Assembly (NCBI GenBank): GCA_001606155.1
Contig: LODT01000022.1
Coordinates: forward strand, 806,001 to 870,000
DNA: 64,000 nucleotides
Direction: 5' to 3'
Source of the DNA: Tieghemostelium lacteum
Lineage: Eukaryota > Evosea > Eumycetozoa > Dictyosteliales > Raperosteliaceae
The notes under the pieces are model-generated. The model was not told the origin of the DNA, ran no database searches, and was given only the letters and a program-made list of their open reading frames with translations. Below, one piece after another: positions 12,685 to 24,243 of the stretch; positions within the stretch are counted from its first letter, which is position 1, and every line of letters begins with the position of its first letter. The position numbers were made by a program, and so were the translations under genes.

Positions 12685-13121
12685 TTATTGGTATTTCTTT
12701 TTAAATTTACTAATTTCATTTCTCAGAAATTCATGATCATTGGTAGGTATTTGGGTTCTACGATGATTACTATTATCACATTCTTCTTCAGAGAAATTTA
12801 CATCGTCATCATCTGATAGAAGTGGAACATTTTGTTGTGATATTTGTTGTTGTTGTCGTTGTTGTTGATTTTGTTGATTTTGTCTTAGGTCATCATCAAA
12901 CTCTTCGTCAGAATATTGTTGATCATTTTTATATTTTTTTACTCTATTATTATTGTTATTTGATCTAGAAGAATTTAAAGAAAATTGTGGAATTTGATTA
13001 CCACCATTTCTACTATTTAATGATCTAGGTGAAGAATATGGATTATATTTACTAGGACTATTACTATTATTAAAAGATAAACTATTCATTACTGGTGTCA
13101 ATGCGCTATTGCTATTAGTCA

Positions 13122-13179
<58 letters not shown>

Positions 13180-13777
13180 GTTGTTGTTGACATTTTGTGA
13201 ATAGGAATCATCATCGTACATATCATCACATTCATCATCATCATAGTTTGATATATTTTGAGATGATGATTTTCTAATATTTTGACTACCCAAACCATCA
13301 GTTTTCCTACGTTTTTCTTGTCTCTTATTTGAAAACCAAGTTGTTACAGCACCATAAGTCATATGTAGTTTGGATGCCAGTTCATCTTTATCCTCTTTAG
13401 TAGGATATTCTTCTCTTTCAAAAAATTCTTTTAAAACATCAGCTTGTTCTTTCTTGAGTCTTGTTCTTCTCTTTTTAACCTTTTCACCTTTAGGGGATAA
13501 GTCCATATTATTATTGTTATTATTGTTGTTGTTGTTATTGTTGTGTCCATATTGATTTTGATTTCTATTAAAACTATTATTACTATTTGAATTTTGACTA
13601 TTATTATAATTTTTAGTGGGTGAATTAAATCTTTGTTGATTAGGTGAGAGATTGGGGCTATATGATGTTGGTGAAGAAGATGGTTGTGAATTATCATTAT
13701 ATGATTGAGGAGAAATTGGTCTATTTGGGGATCTTATTTGTTGTTGATTATTTTGATTTTGATATTGTTGTTGATGA

Positions 13778-13810
<33 letters not shown>

Positions 13811-14526
13811 TAATGTGATTGTTGATTTAATGGTTGTAATTGAAGAGGTGGAATATTAACTGGATTAAATCTTGGAGATGGATTAGCACTACCATGATTT
13901 GAGTGAAATCTTGGAGAAGGTTGGGAATAACTAATGCTACTATTATTATTAAATGTTGAGAAATTTAAACTTTTTGATGTTTTTAGTTTTGACGATTGAA
14001 TATTATTGGAATTGTGATATATGGTGTTGGGAGATGGTGGACCTGATGAAACTGATGAATTTGTAGGCGAAGAGCTTAATGATAAAGTAGGGGAATCTAT
14101 ATCTAATGAAGTTTTTCTGTGAAATTGGTATGAGGAGGGATTAAAATGCGAAGAGAATGACTGACTAGATGATTTAATCAGTGGAGTGGAATTGGAAGAG
14201 AGGGGTTGAGTTGGAAGAGGTGCGTCATATTTATCAGAAATTAATTCAGAGGTGAAATGTGAGGGAGGGGGTGAAGCTGGTGTTTTTAAAATATAGGAAT
14301 GTTGGATAACTGATGCTGTACTACTGTTAAGTGAAGATGGAGGTGATGTTTTTATAATTGGTATATGGGAATTTGATGAATTAGGTGTGGCACTACCCCT
14401 AGATTTTGGAGATGATGATGGTGATTGGCTATCATTTTGTGAGTGTGAGGGGGAGGGATTTGGGCTATTTTTAGAAGAGTTGTTGGAATTATTTTTGTTG
14501 TCACTGAGGAGAGAAGGAATATTCAT
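12685..14526 (-). CDS. Homeodomain transcription factor
   Basis: One exon encodes 613 residues from MNIPSLL; an upstream in-frame ATG at 14550 is also possible, but TATTTTAG just before 14526 looks like a splice acceptor, so a 5' UTR intron may end there. The homeodomain lies at about residues 346-405: basic arm KKRRTRLKK, helix 1 EQADVLKEFFERE, helix 2 EDKDELASKLH, helix 3 VTTWFSNKRQEKRRK. W48, F49, N51 and R53 are all in place and position 50 is Ser. No three-residue TALE insertion is seen. The rest is Ser/Pro-rich (N-terminus) and Gln/Asn-rich, with long runs of Gln-His and Asn and an acidic segment. It probably regulates development in the nucleus; its 2.7 kb upstream gap fits a complex developmental promoter (inference). 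Confidence 0.93.
13124..13189. repeat. TTA trinucleotide microsatellite encoding poly-Asn
   Basis: An almost pure run of TTA/TTG triplets (AAT/AAC on the coding strand) encodes an Asn tract C-terminal to the homeodomain. Such tracts are typical of dictyostelid proteins and vary in length between strains. Confidence 0.95.
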
Positions 14527-14550
14527 TCTCTCTAAAATACACAAATACAT

Positions 14551-17263
14551 TATAGCAGGTTGATGAAAGGGAAGAAAAAAAGAAAAAGAAAAATGAATTT
14601 AATAAATATATATTTTTACCTTTTTATAATTTTCCACCAAATTTAAAAAAAACAAGTGTTGGATATTTTGAGAGTTTTTTTTATATTGAGGATGATCTAC
14701 ATTTTCTATTTTTGCAACAACTTACCAATGCCAAAGAATCAATCTGGGAATAAAAAGGAAATAATTCAAACTATTTGTAGAATGCTTTCAGTGTGTTTTA
14801 TAGAATAGATATAAGAGAGAAAATCAAAAAGTCTCTGTTGTTTGATGTCTAGACACTTTAAAGTGGGGTGTGAAAAATAAAAGATTTCTAAAAAGGAAAA
14901 GAGCAACAATTGGTTTCTTTTTCCTAATTTATATTATAAATATCCTGCGTGTATATTGGATGAGGGGATGGTTGAATTGCGATGTCAATTATTAGAAAAT
15001 TGTTTTGTTGACAAAGAGAAATATTGGGTATATTATAAATTAGTGTTGCTGATCGGTCAGTGATACGACTTGATCAATAAATATAACTAAAACTGAAACA
15101 GAAGAGGAATAGTAGAGAGTAGAGAGTAGAAAGTACTTCTTTTTTGGGTCTTTAAGAGAATTTAAAAAAAAACAGATATATTAACACACCAACCACTCAA
15201 ATTAAAATGGACGAATGGAATAGAGGAGGAAACAGTTATTTTAAAAATGTATTGTAGTTGGAGAATAATAATTATTAAATTGTAATGACTAAAACAAAAT
15301 AAAACTGAAAAAGAAAAGTGTAAATTTTGTATTTTTGATTTCAAGTTTTTAAGTTTGAGGATGACAATGTGTTTTTGATTTATATTTAAAAAAAATAATT
15401 ATAATCAATAAAAACTATTTTTAATAAATTAAAAGAATTTATAGACGTTTGTATAACTCTAATTATGATGAAAGTTGAAAATAGCATGATAAAAACAACA
15501 ACAGCAACTAAGATGTGTATTTTAATATATTTTTAATCCCCCCTTCTTGAATCGAAGTTTTTTTTTTTTACTTGATCATAAGAGTGATGAAGTGTGTGAA
15601 AATATTGGTGAAAGACTAAAAAAAATGTGTGGTGGTGGTGTGGGTGTTTGGAAAATAATGATGAGATGAAAAGTGGGTGTGTTTGTGTTGTTCTCTATCA
15701 ATCGACTTATATAATGTTTTGAATTTTTTTTTTCCTCTTGGGAATAAAGTTGAAAATATTTATAAATATATGATTATAGATTTAAATTTGTTATATTTAG
15801 AAGATTATATATATTTATAAAATTTTGGGATATTAATGGGGTATAAAAAAAAATGTTGATCAGTTTTATCTTATTGTTTGTGTGTGTGTCTTATAAGAAG
15901 TTGATTCTAATGTATAAACAACATTACATATTTCAAAAACAACCCTAGATTAAGAAAAATATTATGTTCTTTTTTTTCCGCGATACAAGAGTGTCTGTAT
16001 TCAATTTTTTAATTTTATTTTAAAATTGGAATTTATTACTATTCGATCATCAAAAACACACAATAGACAAAAAAGTGATTGACCCAAAAACTTAATTTAA
16101 AATATCAAAAAAAAAAAAAAAAAAAAATAACATCTGAGTGATTTAATGTTTTAAAAATAAACAATCACAGTTTTTGTTTTAACATCACAATGTTTTTAAT
16201 GCACACAACTATAAATGTTTAAACATTTAAAAGATGTGCATATCATAACTTCTCTATCTCTATTTTGTGTCGTTCTAATAAAACAGTAATATATTGTTAT
16301 ATAATATTAAATTGTATAACCTTAATAATAATAAAAAAAATAATATGAAGTTGGAACAAATTCTTAGTTACCTTTCGGAATGTAAAATGGTGGTATTGTG
16401 AAATGGTTATGTACAATGTATTTAAAATAAATAAATACTTTAAGCTACAAATTTCATGAAAAAAATAAAATAACAAGAAAAAAAAAAGTTTTCAATGAGA
16501 TTCATTAGCTAGTGTTTTTTATAGACGCAAACACAAACCTAGGTTCGTCTATTTAAAAAATTAATAAAAAAAGTGCGCATTAAATACACTATAAAACATA
16601 ATTTCCAAAAAAACGATCAATCCATTTAGATTTTTTCATTTATTTGACAAATCTAAAAAAAAAAATTTGTATTTTAGAAAACTTTTAAAAAATGGTGGAC
16701 TTAGCCAATAGAGAACCCATGCAAGAAAATACACCCTTAAGATTTTTTGTTTTTTTTTGGTCCCAAAAGGGTGAGTTTGACAAGTTTTTTTATGTTTGCA
16801 ATTTCTTTTGATTTTATGCAATAAATTTGTTTATCTGCCCGGAACTGATGAAATAAATCATGATTCGCAGAATATCAAGGTTGGAAATTAATTTTTGGAA
16901 TTTGGTTTTATTAATTAAAAATATCAAAAAGAAAAGGTCACAAAAATGAAAGAATTTTACTTGAGATTGCAATAAAATAATTATATTTTAAACGTGATGA
17001 AATTCCTCGGATTAATAAAAAAGATTGTTTTCAATTTATAAAAATACTCTTTGTGATCTTGAAATTCTGACCTAGATATCATTTCGTATGTTCAATAAAA
17101 CAGATAACTATTTTATTTTTTACGCGAAACTAAAAATAAAAAATCAAAAAAAAAAATATCTAATATCTGACACTTCGTATTACGAATTGTGACCCACTCA
17201 AATTGAAACTGTAAATTCAAATAAATTTTTTTGTTTTGATAACTTTATTTTTGGTTAATATAT
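14551..17263. promoter_or_regulatory. 2.7 kb gene-free region upstream of the homeobox gene
   Basis: This is the longest gap in the window. Both strands lack supported coding sequence. It holds T and A homopolymers, an 18-bp perfect palindrome TAAATGTTTAAACATTTA at 16212-16229, and GT/GGTG-rich clusters near 15627-15655 and 15670-15690 (GTGTGGTGGTGGTGTGGGTG, GTGGGTGTGTTTGTG). G/T-rich boxes of this type are bound by the G-box binding factor GBF in Dictyostelium post-aggregative promoters. The region starts just upstream of the homeobox gene and ends at the 3' end of the hydrolase gene, so it most likely serves the homeobox gene. Binding is inferred, not shown. Confidence 0.45.
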
Positions 17264-18763
17264 TTAAGCAAAATAAGTATCATAAATTTTTTGTACCATT
17301 GTTGCGAATGGTTTTCGAACATCTAATATCTTATCATTTGAGGGGTCTGGGTATACTCTATTGGTTAATAGAATAAGAATTAATTCTCTTTCTGGATCAC
17401 CACATAACATTGTACCTGTATATCCTAAATGCATCCATGTTTTGGATGATAATGTACCACATGAAAGTGACCAACCTTCATCTTTTATATAAAAGAGTTA
17501 GTATGAATAAGGTAAGGGTATAAGGGTAATATGAATTAAAAACATACCAAAAACAGTTGGATCGTTAGTATTCCAACCTAAGGCTCTTGAGGATTGAGTA
17601 TGATTGTATTCAGTTGTGAAATAGGTTATTGTTGTACTGTTTAGGTAACTGTCATCAGAGTTTGCAAACATGAGGGTATACATAAATGTCCACATGTCTT
17701 CGACATTGGAGAATACACCAGCATGACCACCAACACCACCCATAGCATAGGCATTACCGTCAGAGACAACACCTTGAATTGTAGTATGCATATATACAGT
17801 ATCATTCTCAGTTGGTGCTGCAAATTGTGCATTGGAGAGTGGTGGGAGATAACCAGTATTTGGGAGTTCCAATGGTGCAAATACATAATTTCTAACATAG
17901 GCTTCATAGTAACATTGATAAATACCATTACCACCATCATTTTGATTACATTGTGGTAATATATCTTCTAATGTAATATATTCGTATTGACTAGCTAATT
18001 GACCTACAACAAACATCAATGTCATAAAATTCAAATCACTATATACATAGGTACTTCCAATAGGGTTCATCAAACTCTGATTCATTATAGATTGATAAAT
18101 CTGACTCTGACATGTAAATTCCATTGGTGGATAATAATCTGCTGTTGCTGGACACCCAAATTGTGGTGTATCTATATAAAACATCAAAATTAATTTCATT
18201 TAATTTTTACCAAAAATGGGGTAAATTTTAGTATACATACTCCAAAATGGGTTTGGGTCAGGGAAATATCCAGAGTTGTGTAATAAACAGTTTCTAACTG
18301 TTATAGTCTCTTTTCCATTGACACCAAAATCCTCACCCAAGTGAGAGACGATGGTTGAATCTAAATCTAGTTCACCTCTTTGATAGAATTGAGCAATGGC
18401 AGTTGTAGTTGCTGTGACTTTTGAACATGATGCCATGTCAAAGGTTGTTGTTAGATTCATTTGTGGTACATCTGGAGAGTTGATTGGAGTTGGTATACCA
18501 TAGGTGAATGATCCTTTGGCAGATGCATATAAAACACCTTTTGAATTACCAACTAATGCAACTGCACCTGGAAATGTATAGTTTGCAATAGCAACCTCTA
18601 ATATCTCATCAGCAGGTGCCCAATATTCTGAATAAGTAGGCCCCTCTAATTTTGGTATTGAAATTCTGGGTTTGTATTGTGTTTGTTTTAAAGCATCAAT
18701 TGTAACAATAAATACAGATGAGACTAATAATACAAAAATGATTAATGATTTATTCATTTTCAT
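17264..18763 (-). CDS. Secreted beta-lactamase-like serine hydrolase (class C/esterase family)
   Basis: Three exons (18241..18763, 17548..18171, 17264..17481) join in frame through two GTATGT introns to give 454 residues. The N-terminus is a signal peptide (NKSLIIFVLLVSSVFIVTIDA). The penicillin-binding fold signatures are all visible: the SxxK motif as SCSK (MASCSKVTATT, about residue 115) with the nucleophilic Ser, the Y-S-D motif in YVYSDLNFMTLM, and the third-strand block HLGYTGTMLCGDPER followed by ILLTNRVYPD. This set marks the serine beta-lactamase-like/EstB family, which in eukaryotes are usually peptidases, esterases or amidases rather than antibiotic-degrading enzymes. Cys residues (FGCPAT, FTCQSQ, PQCNQ) suit a secreted disulphide protein. 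Such genes are common in bacteria, so ancient transfer is possible, but the introns show it is settled in this genome. Confidence 0.9.
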
Positions 18764-19004
18764 TTTATTTCAATTGGTGTGTGATCTATTTTAGTGTGTG
18801 CTATAAAACACAATTTGAGTAAAATCAAAAAAAAAAAAAATATCAAAAATGTCTGAATATACCCAGGTTCCCAAAGGAAATTTCATGGGAAACAAATAAC
18901 AATTCTTATTCAAAAAAAAATATCCAAATCGAATTTAAAACTTTCTATTTTGTAATTTGATTTTTTTTTACATTTATACATCGGGTAATGTGGGTGTGGG
19001 TGGA

Positions 19005-19693
19005 TTATGTTAAAGTATCTAATTTCTCTTGAATACTTTCTAGTTTGTGAAAAAGGGTGGTTAATTGATCTTTGTTAAATTCAAAAAGTAATTTTTCAGA
19101 TTGTTGTTGTGTTGATGGTTGAGTATTATTTGAAGTAGATTTGAGATCAAACTCAAAGATTGCAGTTGCCTGCTTTTTGTTTGAGGTAGAAGATGACATT
19201 TGATAATGGAGTCTCCATGCAACATCATCCAAAACCAAAGGTGACACAGTCTTCTGTCTAAGTAATCCGATGACATCTTGTGCAGAATCTGACCAAATAC
19301 TTTCGAATGCCTGCACTTTGTCTTCATTCAGAGAGGTTTTCTTTAATTGATTAGATAGATTAGCACCTGACAGTGTATAATATGCTGTTTGTTCAAAAAT
19401 AAATGAACAACATTCCAATACACTGTCTAATTCAGTACTAGTTATTTTCAATAGATTCTGTAATTGAGTTTCTTCTGACTCTGTAAATATTCTCTCATTT
19501 TTCTGTCCAAATTTCTGTATGATTCTCTGTAATATCCTTCCGAATCTCTGTATATCCAATTTATTAATAATTTCTACTGATTCATTGAATCTTTAATCAC
19601 ACTATATTAATATAACCAATTCACACTAAACTATACTAATTATATTAACTAAAAGACATACTTTTTAGTTGAACCAAATATATTTTCACTCAT
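19005..19693 (-). CDS. commd10: COMM domain-containing protein 10
   Basis: Exon 1 (19662..19693, MSENIFGSTKK) and exon 2 (19005..19590) join through a 71-bp GTATGT intron for 205 residues, close to the usual COMMD10 length. An N-terminal helical HN domain (RFGRILQRIIQKFGQK ... LDSVLECCSFIFEQTAYY) is followed by the COMM domain from about residue 120: PLVLDDVAWRLHYQM with its invariant Trp, then LLFEFNKDQLTTLFHKLESI ending QEKLDTLT. The C-terminus matches COMMD10 better than other paralogues (IQxxLDxL ending). COMMD proteins form a ten-member Commander/CCC complex that recycles membrane cargo from endosomes with WASH and retriever; Dictyostelium has the full set. The 5' end is 101 bp from the end of TOP3A. 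Confidence 0.9.
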
Positions 19694-19794
19694 CTTTTCT
19701 ATGATTTCAAAAACTTCAAAAATTAAAATTTTTTTTCATTTGATTCTTCCTACGCATTTTTGAGTTCTCTCTCACTTTTGTTCACAAAGATAAT

Positions 19795-22169
19795 TTAAAA
19801 ACTTAAATCTTTATTTCGAATATTGTTATTATAAGTGGTAGATGGTTTTTTTTTGAATGGCATAGGGGGTGGTTTTGAAATAATTCTATCTCTGTTGGTT
19901 GCCAAACTACATTCCTTGTTGGTGCATTGGAAGCAATGAAATGGGGGGTTTTCAGTGAAAAATGATGGAGGATTGTTTCTACATTTTGGACATACATTAT
20001 AACTAGTACCAACTTCAGAAGTAACGGTAACTGCTTGAAATCCACATATTTTGCAATCATTGATATTTGCTGAAAATATTCCTTTTTTGGGTAATTTTAA
20101 ATTGTGATGACACTGGTTACAATACAGGGAATTAAATTCGCCAGAACTAGTACTAATAAGATCCATCTTCTTTTGACATTTTCCACATTTTGAGAAATTG
20201 GGTTGTTCCACTTTTTGACCATTCGGAGATACCGGATAAAACTGTTGAAATGCAACATCAAAACAAGTAGCCTGTTGATTAGCTTTTATAAATAATTGTT
20301 TGTATTTCTCCAATGTGTCTTTCAATACCTGTTCTTTGGTTCTCTTTCCTGTAGATATCAAATTTACATCTGACTCAATCAGAGCTCTCAACAGTGGTTT
20401 AGAAAACTCAAATCCCATAGAATCATAACCAGCAATTAAAGCAATACCCAATTTTGTTGGATGAAATTTGTTATCAACCTTCTCAACATAATTCCTCTCT
20501 TGAATCTTTTGAATATGTTGAGCCATAGTTGCATCCGTTCCAATCTTATTATTATCCATTGCAGTCAATAACTCAACTTCTGACATATAGTTAGGGGCCT
20601 GTGTCTTTCCCTGAACTAATTCCATCGATTTTGGTGTAAATCTCTCACCAAGTGTAAAAGGTGGTATCATCTTATCCGATCTCTTATCATAAGGATAAAC
20701 CTCCAAATACCCCAACTGCTTCAAAGTTGTACCAGTTTCAGTAAAATATTCACCTGCAATCTCAATGGTAATTGTAATATTTCCATAAACAGATTCATTT
20801 GAACAGCATGCTAAGAATCTCCTAGTAATCATCTCGTAGAGGTTCTTTTTCGGACCTGTAAGATTTCCTGCAAATTTTACAGGATGTATAGGTGGATGTG
20901 AATTATCATTGTTTCTACCTGACTTTGGTAACAGGAATTTACCATTTTTCAATAGGTCCTCTGCATATCTACCCCATTGAGGACTTTGATATTGTGCCTC
21001 TATAAGAGTATTAAATTCAGTACCTTCTTGAAAAGAGTCAGTTTCAGTTCTAGGATAACTAATTAAACCTTCATTATACAACTCTTCAGCACAATTCATA
21101 ATCTGAACAGAAGACATTTTAAGTTTTTTTGCAGCGAGTTTCTGTAGTTCTATAGTTGTCAATGGTAATGGTCTGTATCTGGAGTCTTTAGATTGAACAT
21201 CAGTCACTGTAGCTTCAGGTGACTCTAAACACTTTTCATATAACATAAAAGCGGTGCTATGGTCAAACAATCTCTTTCGTTTCCAACTAAAATCCACAGG
21301 AAATAGTTTATCACCACCACCAGGTTCCGTAACTTTCTTTTCATGCCCCACTGCAATTTTCCAAAAATCTTCAGCTTTGAAATTTATAATCCTCAGATAT
21401 CTCTCTACTACAAATCCCAATGTTGGAAATTGACATGGACCATAACTAATAACATTTCCTTTTTCTTTATCACCACTACCACTATTATTGTTATTACTAT
21501 TTGATTCAATTTTTATCTGAAATCTTTGATTCAAATAATTTGTTTGAAATCTAGTAAAAGCAGCACCTAATCTTAAATCAATCTCAATTCTAGTGTCTAC
21601 AGCTATACTATCTAATTTATTAGGTTCACCTAGGGTTCTCATTGCCTTTGAAATCTCTGTTTGTATAATTGATGAAAATCTTGCTCTGTATACTCTTAAC
21701 GATTTCTTTACTTTTAGACAGCAACCTAAAACTTCAAAAGCTATATTCTCACCTTCTCTATCACAATCTAACCACAGAATCAAAACATCTGCAGCCCTAG
21801 ACTCAGTCTCTAAACTCCTTAGAATTGGTTTATTTGCCTCTGGTACAAACTTGTGTACTCCAACTTCAAATAAATCAATAGGTGAACATGTACCCCATTT
21901 GTTATAGGGTTCAACAACATCCGTTGTCATTAGATGTCCTGTAACCGACGTGAATGTCATTGTACATTTCTCACCATTCAATTCATATGGAAACTCCCAT
22001 ACAGGATTGAATTTTGATAGTCCTTGTCTCTGTTTCAGTTAAATTAATAATCTATTAAATAACTAATTGCTGTTTAGTTAGTATTTACCTTATTGGCTCT
22101 ACCTTTAGCTAAAAGAGATGATATTTCTTGAGCTGCAGATGGTTTTTCAGCGACGTTTAAAACCTTCAT
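19795..22169 (-). CDS. top3a: DNA topoisomerase III alpha (type IA)
   Basis: Exon 1 (22089..22169, MKVLNVAEKPSAAQEIS) and exon 2 (19795..22029) join as NK|RQGLSKF to give 771 residues. The Toprim domain shows the KPSAA start and acidic DCDREGENIAFEV. The catalytic tyrosine is Y352 in GLISYPRTETDSF, matching human TOP3A Y362. HPPIHP, LACCS and KIGTDATMAQHIQKI are type IA signatures. The C-terminus has four-Cys zinc modules (CGKCQKKMD ... CNQCHH; CKICGF ... CPKCRNN; CFQCTN). The enzyme passes single strands and, with RecQ/BLM and RMI1, dissolves double Holliday junctions. The similarity through the gate region is to alpha rather than beta. The C-terminal zinc region is shorter than in human TOP3A (1,001 residues). 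Confidence 0.95.
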
Positions 22170-22345
22170 AATTATTTCTCAACCCATTAAGGAAAAAAGA
22201 ATAAAAAAAAATAAAAACCATGAAAAATTCCACTAAAAATTTAAAATACATTTAATATCACCATTGAATTTACACCCAAAGTTAATTTTAAATGAAATTT
22301 CATTTAATGATAAATCGAATTAGAATTAAACAAAGCAAGAGATGG

Positions 22346-22439
22346 AATAAAAAATGAAAAACAACCTGTTTTTTAAATTTTTACAAAATGGTAAAGGAGA
22401 TAGACCATTTAAACAAAAGGTTGTTTTTCATTTTTTATT
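22346..22439. repeat. 94-nt near-perfect inverted repeat (hairpin)
   Basis: The left arm 22346-22367 and right arm 22418-22439 are a perfect 22-bp inverted repeat (AGGTTGTTTTTCATTTTTTA and two more bases on the right). The pairing continues inward through two more short helices (2 and 7 bp) broken by single mismatches, leaving a loop of about 28 nt. It lies in the 307-bp gap between the TOP3A start and the end of the next gene upstream. Confidence 0.85.
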
Positions 22440-22476
22440 GGAATAAATATCTTTTTAAAATTCTTTTGTGCACTAT

Positions 22477-23446
22477 CTACTTTTTGATTATTTTGTAAAA
22501 AATCCAACCTATTATATTTACTAACATTGCTGGTACGAATATCTTTATCATTTCTTTGGCTGTTCCATGAACCAAAATACCCTAGTTCAAAAAAATTAAT
22601 AAAGGAAACCTATTTATATAAGGAAACTAATGATTGTTTATATTTTACTTACAAATGGTATTTGGAGTTGATAATCACCGTCTATTAAGTTTGAATCCAT
22701 TCTTACAATACCAGTTGAATTTTGAACCAATCTATCTTCAGTTACTGTTTTCGGATTATAGCCAAATTTATCCAAAATTAAACCTATAACAATTTCATGC
22801 GAAGAACCTGGCTGAAATTCTATACTAGAGACATTGATTCTTTTACTTTGAGAAAATAAAATTGTATAATCACCACTACGATTGAATGGAGATGGAACAA
22901 TAAAATCAGGACCATTTCTTATTTTTAATCCATCAGCAACAAGTCCAGTAACCCTTTCAAGTATAGGGGAGATAAATTCCCAAGAAACCCCAATTGTGAA
23001 TACCCTAAGAGGAGGTTGAAGTTCAACAACATATAAATTATTGTTTTCATTACCATCAATTTCACCTTCATTTTGGTTATCTTCCATGAAAACTCTAATT
23101 ATTTCATCTGTTAAATATAATTTTAGTATCAATAATTTATATATGTTTTTGCTAGCTTGAGGATATAATACATACCTTGTTGTTGTCTTTTAACAAAACC
23201 TCTAATAACAGCTCTGTTTCCCATCAGAGGAATTAACTCGCTCCATTCCGAGTCATTCAGTTCTTTTGCTATATTAACATTTGTAACTCCATTTAAAGTT
23301 AAAGAATTAACTATACCCTGTCTTTGAGACTCAGGTATACCAGATTGGGTAGAAAGAATCCAATCAATAAGTGGAGATTGTTGTAGTTGTTGTGACGAAG
23401 TTGTGGTTGTTGTAGTTGTAGTTGTAGTAGTTGGTGGATTAGTCAT
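22477..23446 (-). CDS. Tail-anchored protein of unknown family
   Basis: Three exons (23176..23446, 22653..23107, 22477..22581) join in frame (donors GTATGT and GTAAGT) for 276 residues. After a poly-Thr start comes a helical segment of about 65 residues (LIDWILSTQSGIPESQR ... GVTNVNIAKELNDSEWSELI) that looks like a SAM-type five-helix module. A globular, beta-rich middle follows (LRVFTIGVSWEFISPILERV, DYTILFSQSKRINV, FQPGSSHEIVIGLILDKFG). The short last exon encodes a single hydrophobic helix (IFVPAMLVNIIGWIFYKI) close to the end with Lys after it, so the protein is probably tail-anchored with its bulk in the cytosol. I do not recognise the family. The SAM-like reading is tentative. Confidence 0.8.
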
Positions 23447-23559
23447 TGTTGAAAAAAAGATTAATGAAAAATATAAATAACTTAGTTGTTATTTGAATTG
23501 TAAAATAAAATTTTTTACAATAAAGTACAATATTTGAAATGAGATCTGACCAGTGAAAT

Positions 23560-23830
23560 CTTGATCAACAAATGAACCTGTATGTCTTAATCTTTCAGTA
23601 AGAATTGATCAGATACAACTGAAGATGGTTGAGTTGAGTTATTGAGTACCAATTTTGAAAAGGTATATTAACAATATTTCCGATTCTAGATAATTTAATT
23701 TGTACTGATATTGATTGTGTTCCAAATTTAAATGCGACACTAGATGATAGTGTTTCATAATAGTTTAATTTTGACGGTTTACATCCTGGTGTATTGTTTT
23801 TAATTATATATGTTTGTTTTTTTAATAGTA
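23560..23830 (-). pseudogene. Decayed coding relic, family not identified
   Basis: On the minus strand this stretch translates into protein-like sequence, beta-rich in feel (SSVAFKFGTQSISVQIKLS, SRIGNIVNI), but it is broken in about two places and has no start or flanking gene structure. It looks like the eroded C-terminal part of a protein. I cannot say whether it comes from a host gene or from an old inserted element, and no terminal repeats are seen around it. Confidence 0.4.
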
Positions 23831-23893
23831 CTTGGTTCCTAATCTATCAATATCAGATATCATTTTTCTTGATTTAAATAGAATAAATCTTCT

Positions 23894-24065
23894 TTATTGC
23901 ATATTCTTATTTTCTTTGAAGATAATAGAAAAGTGATCGTTTGTTTGACCAAAGTACCCTGTGAATCTTCCATTGTAGTCTTTTGCATCTTGTTCTGCTT
24001 TAACAGCTTCTTCTAATTGTTTCTTTAATAAATCAACTTTTGATAAGTTCTTTGATTTTCTATTT
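23894..24065 (-). pseudogene. Orphan exon or gene remnant
   Basis: An open stretch of 57 codons ends at a stop at 23894 with protein-like, charged composition (KNLSKVDLLKKQLEEAVKAE followed by an aromatic-rich end YFGQTNDHFSIIF). The helical first half looks like coiled coil. An AAATAG just upstream could be a splice acceptor, but I find no matching upstream exon with a start codon. It may be the last exon of a small gene or a remnant. The neighbours do not use it. Confidence 0.35.
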
Positions 24066-24243
24066 CTTTACATTAATAATAAATAAATATAAGTAATCTC
24101 ATTTGATGCATGATTAAGATAAAAAAAACTGTCAACCGCCCTTGGTTTTTTTTTTGGGATAATAATAATCCAATGTAAATCAATCAACGGATAATTATTC
24201 CCTGTGGTTGTTGTTTATATCTATATGCTCTTTATTAAATCTA

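Noticed and set aside
13431-13859. Frames overlapping the homeobox gene
   Set aside because: They are alternative-frame and reverse-strand readings of His/Gln/Asn triplet repeats.
16000-16950. Possible retroelement or tRNA remnant in the homeobox upstream region
   Set aside because: No terminal repeats, polyprotein, A/B boxes or tRNA-like fold could be seen; only AT-rich DNA with short palindromes.
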